Of a stretch of DNA of 64,000 bases, positions 8,980-18,488 are shown one piece after another (position 1 is the stretch's first letter; every line of letters starts with the position of its first letter). The translations under genes and the position numbers were made by a program. Source of the stretch: Parabacteroides massiliensis (GTDB lineage Bacteria > Bacteroidota > Bacteroidia > Bacteroidales > Tannerellaceae); the NCBI RefSeq assembly GCF_900155425.1, contig NZ_LT700190.1, positions 665,386-729,385 on the forward strand, given 5' to 3'. A model generated the notes under the pieces. The model was not told where the DNA came from. It saw nothing but the letters and a program-made list of their open reading frames with translations, and did not search any database.

Positions 8980-9119
8980 TCTTATTTGTGAGTCCCTTAC
9001 AAGTATAGCAAAGCGTTTAGTATCTAAATTATCAGGATTCTTTTTATATGCTGACATACGGAAGGACTACCTGATGATTGAGTTAAACAAAAGAAAGTAA
9101 ACGATTTAAGAAAGAAACA

Positions 9120-9962
9120 ATGTCAAGAGTTAATTTTGATCAGTTATTAGAAGCTGGCGTACACTTCGGACACTTAAAAAGAAAGTGGAACCCCGCAATG
9201 GCTCCTTATATCTTCATGGAGCGCAATGGTATTCATATCATTGACTTATATAAAACAGTTGCTAAAGTAGACGAAGCAGCAGAAGTAATGAAAAACCTGG
9301 CAAAACAGGGAAAGAAAGTACTTTTCGTTGCTACTAAAAAACAAGCTAAACAAGTTGTCGCTGATAAGGCTGCTTCTGTAGGTATGCCTTACGTTATCGA
9401 ACGCTGGCCGGGTGGTATGTTGACCAACTTCCCGACTATCCGTAAAGCTATCAAGAAGATGGCTACTATCGATAAGATGACAAAAGATGGTACATTTGAT
9501 AATCTTTCCAAGAGAGAAAAACTTCAGATCACTCGTCAGCGTGCTAAGTTGGAAAAGACTTTGGGTTCTATTGTAGACCTGACTCGTCTTCCATCTGCTT
9601 TGTTCGTTGTTGACGTAATGAAAGAACACATCGCAGTTCGTGAAGCCAACCGTCTGGGTATCCCTGTATTCGGTATGGTTGATACAAACTCCGATCCGAA
9701 CAACATCGACTACGTGATTCCGGCTAACGACGACGCTACAAAATCTGTAGAAGTTATCTTGGGCGCTATCTGCGAAGCAATGAACGAAGGTCTGCAGGAA
9801 CGTAAAGCTGAAAAGATCGATACAGAAGCTGCCGGTGAAGGCGAAGCTCCTAAAAGAGAACGCAAAGCTAAAGCTGCTGTAAAGAAAGAACGTACTAAGA
9901 AGGAAGACGACGAAGCTTTGAACGCTAACGTTGCTGACAAATTCGCTAAGGACGAAGAGTAA
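9120..9962 (+). CDS. rpsB: 30S ribosomal protein S2
   Basis: 280 residues. Core S2 motifs: LEAGVHFGHLKRKWNP, IHIIDLYKT, ERWPGGMLTNF and GIPVFGMVDTNSDP. After about residue 235 a charged Lys/Glu/Ala tail extends the protein beyond typical S2 length, as in many Bacteroidetes. S2 joins the small subunit late and contacts S1. It is followed, after an unusual repeat-filled gap, by tsf, keeping the near-universal rpsB-tsf pairing. Confidence 0.97.
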   Translation: MSRVNFDQLLEAGVHFGHLKRKWNPAMAPYIFMERNGIHIIDLYKTVAKVDEAAEVMKNLAKQGKKVLFVATKKQAKQVVADKAASVGMPYVIERWPGGMLTNFPTIRKAIKKMATIDKMTKDGTFDNLSKREKLQITRQRAKLEKTLGSIVDLTRLPSALFVVDVMKEHIAVREANRLGIPVFGMVDTNSDPNNIDYVIPANDDATKSVEVILGAICEAMNEGLQERKAEKIDTEAAGEGEAPKRERKAKAAVKKERTKKEDDEALNANVADKFAKDEE

Positions 9963-10134
9963 TTCAATTGACAATTGAAAATTGACAATTGATAATTATA
10001 GATACATAAAATAAGCAGTGGGCAATTGGCTTTTGACGATAATTGTCAATTGTCAATTGTCCATTGTCAATTTTTAAAGTCTCCCTATTGTCAATTAATA
10101 AAAGTAAACATTTAATAAATAAGGAAATAAGATT
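9963..10134. repeat. CAATTG/TTGACAATTG simple palindromic repeats between rpsB and tsf
   Basis: The gap is filled with many copies of ATTGACAATTG / CAATTGTCAATTG in both orientations (about 9964-10000 and 10038-10072, with a last half copy near 10088). The copies can pair with each other into a long hairpin. No ORF. It sits inside what is normally a tight operon. Confidence 0.8.
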
Positions 10135-11124
10135 ATGGCTGTAACTATGGCTGATATAACCAAGCTGCGCAAAATGAGTGGAGCTGGTATGATGGACTGC
10201 AAGAAGGCTTTGACCGAATCTGACGGTGACATCGAAAAAGCAATGGAAATTATCCGTAAAAAAGGACAGGCTATTGCTGCTAAACGTTCTGACCGTGAAG
10301 CTGCTGAAGGTTGCGTGTTGGCAAAGAAAGACGGTGAATTCGCTGCTATCATCGCTCTGAAGTGTGAAACTGACTTCGTAGCTAAGAATGAAGATTTTAT
10401 AGCTCTGGCTCAGGCTATTCTTGATGCTGCTGTAGCTAACAAGTGCAAGACTTTGGATGAAGTGAAAGCGTTGCCGATGGGCAAAGGTACCGTACAGGAT
10501 GCTGTAACGGATCGTAGCGGAATCACAGGTGAAAAAATGGAACTGGATGGCTACAATGTGGTAGAAGGTCCTTATACGACTGTTTACAACCACATGGGCA
10601 AGAACCAGTTGTGTACGATCGCCGCATTCAACAAGGAATCGGAAGAAGCTGCTCACAATATCGCTATGCAGATCGCAGCCATGAACCCGATCGCTATTGA
10701 TGAAGCTGGTGTTCCTGAATCTGTAAAAGAACAGGAAATCCAAGTGGCTATCGAGAAGACAAAAGCTGAACAGGTACAGAAAGCTGTTGAAGCTGCCCTG
10801 AAGAAAGCCGGAATCAACCCGTCGCACGTTGATAGCGAAGAACATATGGAAAGCAACATGGCTAAAGGTTGGATCACGGCTGAAGATGTTGCCAAAGCAA
10901 AAGAAATCATCGCTACTGTTTCAGCTGAAAAAGCTGCAAACCTGCCTCAGCAGATGATTGAGAACATCGCTAAGGGTCGTCTTGGCAAGTTCTTGAAGGA
11001 AGTTTGCTTGCTGAACCAGGAAGATATCATGGATGGCAAGAAGACTGTAAGAGAAACAATGAAGGAAGCTGATCCTGAATTGCAGATCTTGGCATTCAAA
11101 CGCTTCACTTTGCGTGCCGAATAA
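10135..11124 (+). CDS. tsf: Translation elongation factor Ts
   Basis: 329 residues. N-terminal UBA-like domain MADITKLRKMSGAGMMDCKKAL, the conserved EF-Tu contact TDFVAKNEDF, and a two-part core. EF-Ts is the nucleotide exchange factor for EF-Tu. The ATG at 10135 is preferred over the internal Met at codon 5 because the AVTMADITKLR beginning matches the family pattern. It ends in a bidirectional terminator shared with the convergent aminotransferase. Confidence 0.96.
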   Translation: MAVTMADITKLRKMSGAGMMDCKKALTESDGDIEKAMEIIRKKGQAIAAKRSDREAAEGCVLAKKDGEFAAIIALKCETDFVAKNEDFIALAQAILDAAVANKCKTLDEVKALPMGKGTVQDAVTDRSGITGEKMELDGYNVVEGPYTTVYNHMGKNQLCTIAAFNKESEEAAHNIAMQIAAMNPIAIDEAGVPESVKEQEIQVAIEKTKAEQVQKAVEAALKKAGINPSHVDSEEHMESNMAKGWITAEDVAKAKEIIATVSAEKAANLPQQMIENIAKGRLGKFLKEVCLLNQEDIMDGKKTVRETMKEADPELQILAFKRFTLRAE

Positions 11125-11147
11125 TTTTGCACTGGCAGAATGAAATA

Positions 11148-11184
11148 AAAAAAGGAGATGTTTTGCGAAACATCTCCTTTTTTA
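11148..11184. terminator. Bidirectional terminator between tsf and the aminotransferase
   Basis: Perfect 13-base stem AAAGGAGATGTTT / AAACATCTCCTTT (11151-11180, loop TGCG) with A-run before and T-run after, so it can act on both strands. Confidence 0.9.
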
Positions 11185-11198
11185 TTTGATGGTAACGT

Positions 11199-12392
11199 TT
11201 ATTTCAATGCTGCCAAGGCTGTTTTGATACGTTTGATTGCTTCCACGATATTTTCATCGCTGGTAGCGTAGCTCATGCGGATGCATTCGGGAGCACCGAA
11301 AGATGTACCGCCGACACAAGCTACATGGGCCACTTCCAGTAGGTACATAGCCAAATCATCGGCATTCTCGATCGTGCGTGTGCCGTCGGTTTTGCCAAAG
11401 TAATAACTGCATTTCGGGAACAGGTAGAAAGCGCCTTCCGGCTGATTGACTTCGAATCCCGGAACTTCCTTTGCCAAGCTGACGATCAGGTCGCGGCGGC
11501 GTTCGAATGCTTGGCGCATCTCTTCGACCGGAGCCTGTGAACCAGTGTAAGCAGCTTCTGCCGCTTTCTGGGATACGGAGCATGGGCCGGAAGTATATTG
11601 TCCCTGCAATTTGTTCACAGCCTTTACGATCCATTCCGGTCCGGCAATGAAACCGATACGCCATCCGGTCATGGCATAGGCCTTGGAAACGCCGTTTACG
11701 ATAACCGTACGGTCTTTCATCCCGTCTATCTGTGCGATGCTGCTATGCTTGCCGATATAGTTGATATGTTCGTAGATTTCATCTGCAATCACGATGATTT
11801 CCGGATGTTTTTTCAAGACTTCGGCCAGGCCTGCCAGTTCTTCCGCACTGTAGACCGAACCGGTCGGGTTGGACGGGGAGCAGAGGATCAATGCCTTTGT
11901 TTTCGGAGTGATAGCCGCTTCCAGTTGTGCCGGAGTGATCTTGAAATCCTGTTCGATACCGGCAGCAACGATTACAGGCGTACCTTCAGCCAATTTTACC
12001 ATTTCCGGATAGCTGACCCAGAACGGAGCCGGGATAATCACTTCGTCGCCCGGATTTACCAATACCATGATTGTATTACAAACGGATTGCTTGGCACCAT
12101 TTGCACAAGAAATCTGGTTGGCTGTGTATTCCAATCCGTTTTCGTTTTTCAGCTTGGCAACGATGGCGTTACGCAAAGTCGGATAACCAGCAACGGGAGA
12201 ATAACGAGAATAATTTTCGTCGATAGCTTTTTTGGCCGCTTCCTTAATGGGTTCGGGTGTGTTGAAGTCGGGTTCTCCGACACTCAAGTTGATAACATCA
12301 ACTCCCTGAGCCTTTAATTCACCACTCTTCTGGGACATCGCCAATGTTGCGGATGGCGACAAACTTGCTAAACGTGCTGATACTTGTGTCAT
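11199..12392 (-). CDS. aspC: Class I/II PLP aminotransferase, aspartate aminotransferase type
   Basis: 397 residues, fold type I. Substrate loop SVGEPDFNTP (37-46), SPSNPTGSVYS, and the PLP Schiff-base lysine K237 in VSKAYAMTGWRIG with R245 binding the phosphate. The overall pattern is that of subgroup I-gamma aspartate (or aspartate/prephenate) aminotransferases; exact substrate preference cannot be read off. It is cytoplasmic, linking oxaloacetate and aspartate. The start lies 25 bases after ribBA on the same strand, so it is likely the last gene of a leftward operon. Confidence 0.88.
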   Translation of the reverse strand: MTQVSARLASLSPSATLAMSQKSGELKAQGVDVINLSVGEPDFNTPEPIKEAAKKAIDENYSRYSPVAGYPTLRNAIVAKLKNENGLEYTANQISCANGAKQSVCNTIMVLVNPGDEVIIPAPFWVSYPEMVKLAEGTPVIVAAGIEQDFKITPAQLEAAITPKTKALILCSPSNPTGSVYSAEELAGLAEVLKKHPEIIVIADEIYEHINYIGKHSSIAQIDGMKDRTVIVNGVSKAYAMTGWRIGFIAGPEWIVKAVNKLQGQYTSGPCSVSQKAAEAAYTGSQAPVEEMRQAFERRRDLIVSLAKEVPGFEVNQPEGAFYLFPKCSYYFGKTDGTRTIENADDLAMYLLEVAHVACVGGTSFGAPECIRMSYATSDENIVEAIKRIKTALAALK

Positions 12393-12417
12393 GATAGTGT
12401 TATTATGTAATTATGAA

Positions 12418-13635
12418 TTATTTGATATTGTGTAAGACGTGTCCCATACGTTCCTTTTTCGTCTTCATGTAGAATTCGTTGTAAGGATTCGGAGCCACTT
12501 CGATAGGAACGTTTTCTACGACTGTCAACCCGTATGCTTCCAGCCCGACACGCTTGACGGGGTTGTTGGTCATCAGGCGCATCTTGGTGACTCCCAAGTG
12601 GCGCAGGATCTGGGCACCGACACCGTAATCGCGTTCGTCTGCCTGGTGTCCGAGGTGCAGGTTTGCATCGACAGTGTCCAAACCGTCTTCCTGAAGTTTG
12701 TAGGCTTTCATCTTTTCCATCAGTCCGATGCCACGTCCTTCCTGGTTCAGGTAAACGATTACGCCCTTGCCTTCTTTTTCGATACGCTGCATTGCCTTGT
12801 GCAACTGTTCGCCACATTCGCAGCGCATGGAACCGAAGATGTCACCGGTTGCACAAGAAGAATGTACACGGACCAGGATCGGTTCGTCCGGATCGAACTT
12901 GCCTTTTATCAAGGCGATATGTTCCAATCCGTTGCTCTTCTGGCGGAAAGGGATCAGACGGAAGTGCCCGTATTGGGTGGGCAAGTCTACTTCGACGCCG
13001 TTTTCTACGATCGATTCTGTTTTCAGGCGATATGAAATCAAATCTTTGATGCAGATGATTTTGATATCGAACTTCTTGGCTACCTCGATCAGTTGGGGCA
13101 GGCGGGCCATTGTCCCGTCTTCATTGATGATTTCGATCAATGCACCTGCCGGGTATAAACCGGCGAGGCGTGCCAAGTCTACGGCCGCTTCGGTATGTCC
13201 GGCGCGGCGCAACACACCACGCGAACGGGCGCGAAGCGGATTGACATGTCCCGGACGTCCCAGGTCGGACGGCTTGGTTTTCGGGTCGGCAAGGGCCAAA
13301 ATGGTTTCTGCGCGGTCGAACATCGAAACGCCTGTCGTGCAGCCACCACCTAATTTATCTACCGTTATCGTAAAAGGAGTTCCCAGCAAGGACGTGTTGT
13401 TTGCAACCTGCATGTCCAGCTCCAATTCCTGACAACGTTCTTCCGTGATCGGTGCGCACAGTACGCCACGACCGTTTTTCAACATGAAGTTTACTTTTTC
13501 GGGAGTTATCTTTTCGGCGGCAATAATAAAATCACCTTCATTTTCGCGATCTTCATCATCGACAACGATTAAGAATTTTCCTTCGCGGAAGTCTTCAATA
13601 GCTTCTTCAATGGTGTTTAATTTGATTTCGCTCAT
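12418..13635 (-). CDS. ribBA: Bifunctional 3,4-dihydroxy-2-butanone-4-phosphate synthase / GTP cyclohydrolase II
   Basis: 405 residues, two fused riboflavin-pathway enzymes. The RibB half (about 1-200) shows the acidic metal loop EDRENEGD at 28-35 and [11 protein letters not shown]. The RibA half has the zinc cysteines 261, 272 and 274 in [17 protein letters not shown] and the downstream NQEGRGIGL motif. Both halves look catalytically complete. It sits between the LptF/G-type permease (27-base gap) and the aminotransferase (25-base gap), all leftward. No FMN riboswitch is visible. Confidence 0.96.
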   Translation of the reverse strand: MSEIKLNTIEEAIEDFREGKFLIVVDDEDRENEGDFIIAAEKITPEKVNFMLKNGRGVLCAPITEERCQELELDMQVANNTSLLGTPFTITVDKLGGGCTTGVSMFDRAETILALADPKTKPSDLGRPGHVNPLRARSRGVLRRAGHTEAAVDLARLAGLYPAGALIEIINEDGTMARLPQLIEVAKKFDIKIICIKDLISYRLKTESIVENGVEVDLPTQYGHFRLIPFRQKSNGLEHIALIKGKFDPDEPILVRVHSSCATGDIFGSMRCECGEQLHKAMQRIEKEGKGVIVYLNQEGRGIGLMEKMKAYKLQEDGLDTVDANLHLGHQADERDYGVGAQILRHLGVTKMRLMTNNPVKRVGLEAYGLTVVENVPIEVAPNPYNEFYMKTKKERMGHVLHNIK

Positions 13636-13662
13636 ATATTCTTTTTACTTATATTTCTTATT

Positions 13663-15630
13663 TCACAAAGATACGGGTAATTTTTCAATTATATCAATCA
13701 GTTCATTGCTTGTCTTTTGTACCATCCTGATGTCGTGCCGCAAAAGTTTGCGTTGGTACGTGGCAAGCAGATAAACGGGAAGCCCGATCGGGAAAAAGAG
13801 GCCGATTGCCAACCCTGCTTTTCCGTTTATTTTTGCATTTATCTGATTGTAACCGCTGATGATCGGATAGTCCATCAGCTTGTTCAGAACCAAGTTCTGG
13901 TCCGAATTGGACAATTCTTCGATGATGCTGTCCATTTCTGCCGCCAATTGCTCGGCCGTATGGTCCCGGCCACCCTGTTCCCAGAAACGGAAATAGTTTG
14001 TCCACCGTTTATGGGCGGCCAGATAAGCTTTGCTTTCTTCGGCCAATTGCTTCAGACGGAGGATGATCTGCCCGTAATCAGGGTTGAACATGATCACCTC
14101 TTTCATTTCAACTTTTCTGCCTGAACGTTTTCCGAACAGGTTTTTCAAAGCATTCAAATATGTGTCGGCATTCAGGATAACGGAGTCGTTGACTGCTTTA
14201 TAGGTCAGGAAGATACCTAACGGGGCTAAAACAGCGGAACTCAACCACATCCCCTGCCATGCTTCCCACACACCGTCGCGGGCCATTTTGAAGCCGATGT
14301 TGTTGATGACATAATAAAAGATGAAAAGAAGGACGGAAAGTACGACCGGTGTTCCCAAACCGCCTTTTCGTATAATAGCCCCAAGCGGTGCACCAATGAA
14401 AAAGAAAACCAGGCAAGCAAACGAGATCGTGAATTTGTTGTGCCATTCCGTCAAATGGCGGCGTACCCTGTAGGCCTCGTCTCCGAGAGTGGCTGCTTTG
14501 AAGAAGTAATCGGCTTTCATATTTTCGATGCTCGATTTCGCACGTGTCAGGATCGTTGCTTTCTTTCCTGGATTTTCTGCCTGGTAGAGACTGTCGAAAT
14601 TCATGACGATTACCGGCTCGTCTGTCTTGGAAGTTTCTGTCGGCGCTTTTGTATCAGAATTCTCGTTGTTTGGATTTTCCTTTACGTTATTTTGTCTTGC
14701 GTCTTGGGGCTTTTTAAGTGTCTTTTTGTATGAAGTTTCGTAAACATTCTTGGCATTGACGCTTTGTATGCTGTCTAAGCGCACGGAAACGGAGTCAATG
14801 AAAATTTGCAGGTCATGCATGTTTTTACCCATAAACTGGTTCTGCATGAATGATTCGTCCGTTCGTGAAAAGTTTGCATCAAACTCGATCAGGATATCCC
14901 TGCTTTTGAATGTTTCCCTCTGGTAGGGAACGGAGCTTTTAGTGCCGGTGGTTGTCGATTGTTTGTCCAGGCTTCTAAAAGATTCCCCATTGAATAGGGA
15001 AAGGATCAGAAACATTTTGTCCGCCGAAGTTTTCAGGCGTCCCGAATCAGCGACCATCACACTGACTTTGTTGAACCCTTCGGAATAATCATAGATCATC
15101 ATGTCGCGAAGAAGCCCCGTCTTTGTATCCTTATGCTTTACATATACATTAAATCCGGTGATTTCGCTGTAGAAAACTCCTTCCGGAATATCCAGTTCCG
15201 GTGATTTCTGGCGCATAGACCAGAGCAGCGAGTATAGTTTGACCTGTACGACAGGCATGGCATAGTTTTGGAAGAAGAAAGCCCCGATACTTATAATACC
15301 GATGGTGATAATTAGCGGGCGCATGATGCGGACAAGCGAGACGCCCGCTGATTTCATAGCCAACAATTCCAATCGTTCGCCGAGATTCCCGAAAGTCATA
15401 AGCGAGGCAAGCAAAATGGCCAACGGGAGCGCCATCGGAACGAGAAAAAGGGCGGCATACATAAACATTTCCGCCAAAACAGGAATCCCCAGTCCTTTCC
15501 CGACCATGTCGTCAATGTACCTCCACAGGAATTGCATAAGCACAATAAACAGACAAATACCGAAGGTCATCAAGAACAACGGCAGGAAAGTCTGCAGCAT
15601 AAATGTATATAATCGTTTTATTTTCAACAT
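13663..15630 (-). CDS. LptF/LptG family (YjgP/YjgQ) inner-membrane permease
   Basis: 655 residues, about 1.7 times the length of E. coli LptF/G. Transmembrane helices lie near the N-terminus ([53 protein letters not shown]) and in the C-terminal half ([20 protein letters not shown], a family signature). Between them is a periplasmic jellyroll-type domain with a Lys/Asn/Thr-rich insertion near residues 310-350. A further C-terminal extension of about 200 residues ends in another hydrophobic hairpin. By family it belongs to the LPS export channel that works with LptB/LptC. Which of F or G it is cannot be decided here. Confidence 0.88.
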   Translation of the reverse strand: MLKIKRLYTFMLQTFLPLFLMTFGICLFIVLMQFLWRYIDDMVGKGLGIPVLAEMFMYAALFLVPMALPLAILLASLMTFGNLGERLELLAMKSAGVSLVRIMRPLIITIGIISIGAFFFQNYAMPVVQVKLYSLLWSMRQKSPELDIPEGVFYSEITGFNVYVKHKDTKTGLLRDMMIYDYSEGFNKVSVMVADSGRLKTSADKMFLILSLFNGESFRSLDKQSTTTGTKSSVPYQRETFKSRDILIEFDANFSRTDESFMQNQFMGKNMHDLQIFIDSVSVRLDSIQSVNAKNVYETSYKKTLKKPQDARQNNVKENPNNENSDTKAPTETSKTDEPVIVMNFDSLYQAENPGKKATILTRAKSSIENMKADYFFKAATLGDEAYRVRRHLTEWHNKFTISFACLVFFFIGAPLGAIIRKGGLGTPVVLSVLLFIFYYVINNIGFKMARDGVWEAWQGMWLSSAVLAPLGIFLTYKAVNDSVILNADTYLNALKNLFGKRSGRKVEMKEVIMFNPDYGQIILRLKQLAEESKAYLAAHKRWTNYFRFWEQGGRDHTAEQLAAEMDSIIEELSNSDQNLVLNKLMDYPIISGYNQINAKINGKAGLAIGLFFPIGLPVYLLATYQRKLLRHDIRMVQKTSNELIDIIEKLPVSL

Positions 15631-15701
15631 TGCTTATCCGGTTGACGGCGCAAAAGTAGTGAAAAAACGATATGATCGCTAACAGAAATCACTAAAACAA
15701 G

Positions 15702-16085
15702 CTAAATACCGAGCGTACGCTTCAGTTCTTCTACTTGTGTGTCCCATAAATCGATAGAATCTCTTTTTTCATCCTGTTCGGCAAAATCCGTTATTTGCAA
15801 AGATGTCGATCCTGTTAATTCATGGCTGTGGATCTGGAATTCGAAGTAAGCATTTTCATCCTCTTCATCTGTCCAACGGTAACGAACGCTCATTTCCGGT
15901 TTCATAGACAAAACTTCCGCTTCCTGTTCGGCTTTGTTCCATTTAAAAACATACGTGTTACCATTAATAATAACATCGTCGGCAAACCAAGCAGACAGTC
16001 CTGGAGGAGTAGTGAGGTGATTCCATAAACTTCGTCGTGAAACTTTATCGAAAATGTATTCGATATGAAATTTCTCCTTTTTCAT
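15702..16085 (-). CDS. START-like (SRPBCC/AHSA1-type) domain protein
   Basis: 127 residues, a single small domain with the helix-grip pattern FHIEYIFDKVSRRSLWNHLTTP, GLSAWFADDV, YVFKWN and VRYRW, ending in the long C-terminal helix DLWDTQVEELKRTLGI. These proteins bind hydrophobic ligands or act as co-chaperones of the AHSA1 type; the Bacteroidetes version has no known ligand. It is cytoplasmic. It lies 71 bases upstream of the LptF/G-type gene on the same strand and may start that operon. Confidence 0.82.
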   Translation of the reverse strand: MKKEKFHIEYIFDKVSRRSLWNHLTTPPGLSAWFADDVIINGNTYVFKWNKAEQEAEVLSMKPEMSVRYRWTDEEDENAYFEFQIHSHELTGSTSLQITDFAEQDEKRDSIDLWDTQVEELKRTLGI

Positions 16086-16222
16086 CTTTCATTGTGTTTT
16101 TATTGCGCAGCAAGGTAATAAAAGAATTGATATCTGCCAAATCTGTCTCTAAAAAAAGCAACTATGAATTAAGTTATTAACAGGAAACTCCTCAAATAAT
16201 TGAATTTTTTTTCATGAAAGTG

Positions 16223-16253
16223 TTGCACAATATAAAAATAAGCTCTACTTTTG
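16223..16253 (+). promoter_or_regulatory. Promoter of the tRNA-Met gene
   Basis: TTG at 16223-16225, 20 bases, TACTTTTG at 16246-16253: near-perfect -33/-7 elements, about 30 bases before the mature tRNA. Confidence 0.85.
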
Positions 16254-16286
16254 CAGCGTCAATCAAGGAAATGATGACAACATGAT

Positions 16287-16360
16287 GGCGAGATAGCTCA
16301 GCTGGTTAGAGCGCATGATTCATAATCATGAGGTCCCCGGTTCAATCCCGGGTCTCGCTA
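16287..16360 (+). tRNA. tRNA-Met (CAT anticodon)
   Basis: 74 bases without an encoded CCA. The acceptor arm GGCGAGA pairs with TCTCGCT (terminal G-U). The D-arm reads GCTCAGCTGGTTAGAGC, the anticodon CAT is at 16321-16323 in a 5-bp stem, and the T-arm is CCCGGTTCAATCCCGGG. There are no three G-C pairs in the anticodon stem and the first pair is not C-A, so this is not initiator tRNA. An elongator Met is preferred; a lysidine-modified Ile tRNA cannot be fully excluded by eye. Confidence 0.92.
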
Positions 16361-16371
16361 CTTCGAAAATC

Positions 16372-16403
16372 AAGCAGTTACGATATAAGTGACTGCTTTT
16401 TTT
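16372..16403 (+). terminator. Terminator of tRNA-Met
   Basis: AAGCAGT ... ACTGCTT stem (16372-16398) followed by a T-run. Confidence 0.85.
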
Positions 16404-16840
16404 ATGTCTTTTCGGATGGTTTTTATCCGAATTTTCGGGGTTTTCAAAGGCTGAGTTAACCCAAGAGTTAAACCAAAAAGAGATAAGCCGGAAAAAGGAA
16501 AAAGTCCAGATTTTCTGTTCTTGTTAAAAAGAGACAGAGAGCCTGGACTTTTATGTTAATTATGTAACCTCACGGTTATATTAATTAGGTTTGCTTGCAG
16601 AATTAAGGGATTCGTGCAAACAGAGTATAGGGTAAAATTTCACAAATTGTATTGTGTTATTCTTGTCACAAAGTTACATTATCATTTGTGTTCTCCTGCG
16701 TGGTAAATGTGTCATACGCGCATTGTGTTCGTCTCATTTTGCTGTATTGCAAATGCAGGCGGGGTAATGGAGTATTTATTAACGATCGCATTTGTGTCAT
16801 ATTAGCCGGTGTTTCTATCACGGAGAATCATGCATTGATA
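16404..16840. other. Intergenic stretch downstream of tRNA-Met with a long hairpin, no credible gene
   Basis: It contains a nested hairpin at 16499-16552 (AAAGTCCAG ... CTGGACTTT, inner TCTGT/ACAGA). ORFs in it have no start signals or recognisable content. Segments just 3' of tRNA genes often hold attachment sites for integrating elements, but no integrase or repeated tRNA end is seen here. Confidence 0.5.
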
Positions 16841-16881
16841 AAAAAAAGCGGCGCACACTCGGAACAATCCGAATGTGCGCC
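16841..16881 (-). terminator. Terminator of the Mfa2-like lipoprotein gene (repeat copy A)
   Basis: Read leftward, an interrupted stem GGCGCACA-C-TCGGA / TCCGA-A-TGTGCGCC (16850-16881) is followed by seven U (A-run 16841-16847). With the adjacent GCATATAAAAAATTGAGGGT (16887-16907) it forms a block repeated as copy B at 18156-18219. Confidence 0.85.
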
Positions 16882-16910
16882 TTATTGCATATAAAAAATT
16901 GAGGGTCGAA

Positions 16911-17834
16911 TTATCCGACTGTGACATACCGAATGACGGTATTCCAGTCTGAAACACTAATATTGATGTTGTTGCGGGAAAGATCAAAAACGATGTTTGT
17001 TTGTTCTCCTTCGTTTGCAGCCACGTTTTCCGAGTTTTTGATATTTTCGGAAGAAAGAACCAAAACCTCGTCTCTGTAAAGCTCTATGGTTATATTGTCG
17101 GCAGGTAAAATAGAGAATGTGCCTGTAGTCAAATTCCCGTTCTCTATTAAAGTTGCCGGAATGATATATTCAATATCGTTGTCGGTCAATTCGCCATTGC
17201 AGTTGAAAGAACTTTTAGTTCTCTTGATTTTATAATAATAATTGCCTTCTTTGGAATCAAATACCTTTAAAGCCCCTTTTGCCAAAATTGACATGGAAGA
17301 GACCTTGCGCTCGATCCTTAATTCTTGTGCAGTGGCTTTTGTGGAAGAGCGGTATAGAACGATTTGTCCGTAAAATAGGTCTCCCGGCAGGCTGTTGGCA
17401 ACGCCGTTGTTTTGTTTCAGGCTTACTTGCAGGTCGGAGATGATGTTGGCTCGGTTCATATTGCAGATTTCTTCGCTTTCGTTCGATAGGCCAGACCAGG
17501 CAATAACCGTGATCTTGTCAGCCTCCGGGCAACTTATTTCGATCGGCTTGACCTGCAAAAGATACTCTTTGTTTACCGTGATTTGTTTGTAGAAGTCGTT
17601 GTTCCCATCGAAAACATACAATGTCGTGTTTTTTACGTCTCCATTGGCTGTTATATCCGAGTTGTTGGAATACGCTTTCAAGATTACATAAAAAGGAACT
17701 TCTGTCTCTAAAGGGACTCTATCGTCTATGACTGAAGTGGAATCGCCATCGGCAGAACAACTTGCGAAAGACAAAACAATGGACAATGTCCAAAAAGAAA
17801 ACAAACAATTTGTGAAAATTTTACCCTTTTTCAT
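16911..17834 (-). CDS. FimB/Mfa2-like fimbrial anchor lipoprotein
   Basis: 307 residues. The lipoprotein signal ends at the Cys of LSFASC (about residue 26). The body has two beta-sandwich-like halves: KNTTLYVFDGNNDFYKQI and ITVIAWSGLSNESE are characteristic of the Mfa2/FimB group, and the C-terminus ends ISVSDWNTVIRYV. In Porphyromonas such proteins cap and anchor the fimbrial shaft in the outer membrane. It is a single-gene unit with its own terminator, divergent from the hybrid regulator, and 2.9 kb from the main pilin run. Its 5' leader carries the same AT-rich motif as the terminator block, in inverted orientation. Confidence 0.75.
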   Translation of the reverse strand: MKKGKIFTNCLFSFWTLSIVLSFASCSADGDSTSVIDDRVPLETEVPFYVILKAYSNNSDITANGDVKNTTLYVFDGNNDFYKQITVNKEYLLQVKPIEISCPEADKITVIAWSGLSNESEEICNMNRANIISDLQVSLKQNNGVANSLPGDLFYGQIVLYRSSTKATAQELRIERKVSSMSILAKGALKVFDSKEGNYYYKIKRTKSSFNCNGELTDNDIEYIIPATLIENGNLTTGTFSILPADNITIELYRDEVLVLSSENIKNSENVAANEGEQTNIVFDLSRNNINISVSDWNTVIRYVTVG

Positions 17835-18488
17835 GACCCTAATTTTTTATATGCTCATTAATACCCCTATACTCTGATGGAACTTTTTTCAGGTTAAGAC
17901 CCTCATCAAAACCTTTGTTCCCTTTTTAATACCGTAAAAATATCAAGGTTTTTTGAATGTTACGATGGTTCCGTGTGTAAAATATGTTAAACCGATCAAA
18001 ATAACAGGAGATAGTGTCAATCGGGGTTGGTTAAGCTATCATTACGGCCCTTAAAGTTGTCGATCGTTCAGGGGTGATAGTTTTTGGGAAGTATGCCATG
18101 TTATAACTCCTTATCTATTGGATATGATTTGTGTGCGTGTAGAGAACACAGACGGAAAAAAGTGGCGCACACGCGGAACAATCCGGATGTACGCCTATGC
18201 ATATAAAAAATTGAGGGTAAAATAAATCAAATGAAATATTTTTCTGTACAAAAATAGAATGTCTTTTTCTGTTCTACAATAATATGCGCGTAAAAGATGT
18301 TAAACCTATCAATATGTAGGTGTTCGTGTCATCTTTGGGGGATCGGAATCTATATGAAAAAGATAATGATTATCATTGCGGTTTGAAAAATAGTTAGTGT
18401 TAAATATCTCGTAAGAAAAATATTTTTACCATCTTTGTCGTGTAATATCGATGAGGGATTTGTGGACGTATAGAAGGATATATAATAA
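17835..18488. repeat. Duplicated regulatory region between the Mfa2-like gene and the hybrid regulator
   Basis: The 654-base divergent gap contains internal duplications. Block GTGTAAAATATGTTAAACC (17975 on) is repeated as GCGTAAAAGATGTTAAACC (18288 on). The terminator-like hairpin copy B with its AT-rich tail (18156-18219) repeats copy A at 16845-16908. The motif GCATATAAAAAATT(G)AGGGT also occurs leftward at 17836-17855, directly before the ATG of the Mfa2-like gene. No ORF longer than a few codons. It must contain the regulator's promoter (CATCTTTG at 18430-18437 is a near match to -7). Confidence 0.7.

Noticed and set aside
9964-10845. 293-codon minus-strand frame over tsf
   Set aside because: Antisense of EF-Ts; composition rich in Phe/Ser as expected from reversed coding sequence.
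16652-16894. 80-codon ORF between tRNA-Met and the Mfa2-like gene
   Set aside because: It runs into the terminator hairpin of the convergent gene, has no start signals, and its residues look random.
16287-16903. Integrated element at tRNA-Met
   Set aside because: No duplicated tRNA 3' end, integrase or mobilisation gene was found downstream.
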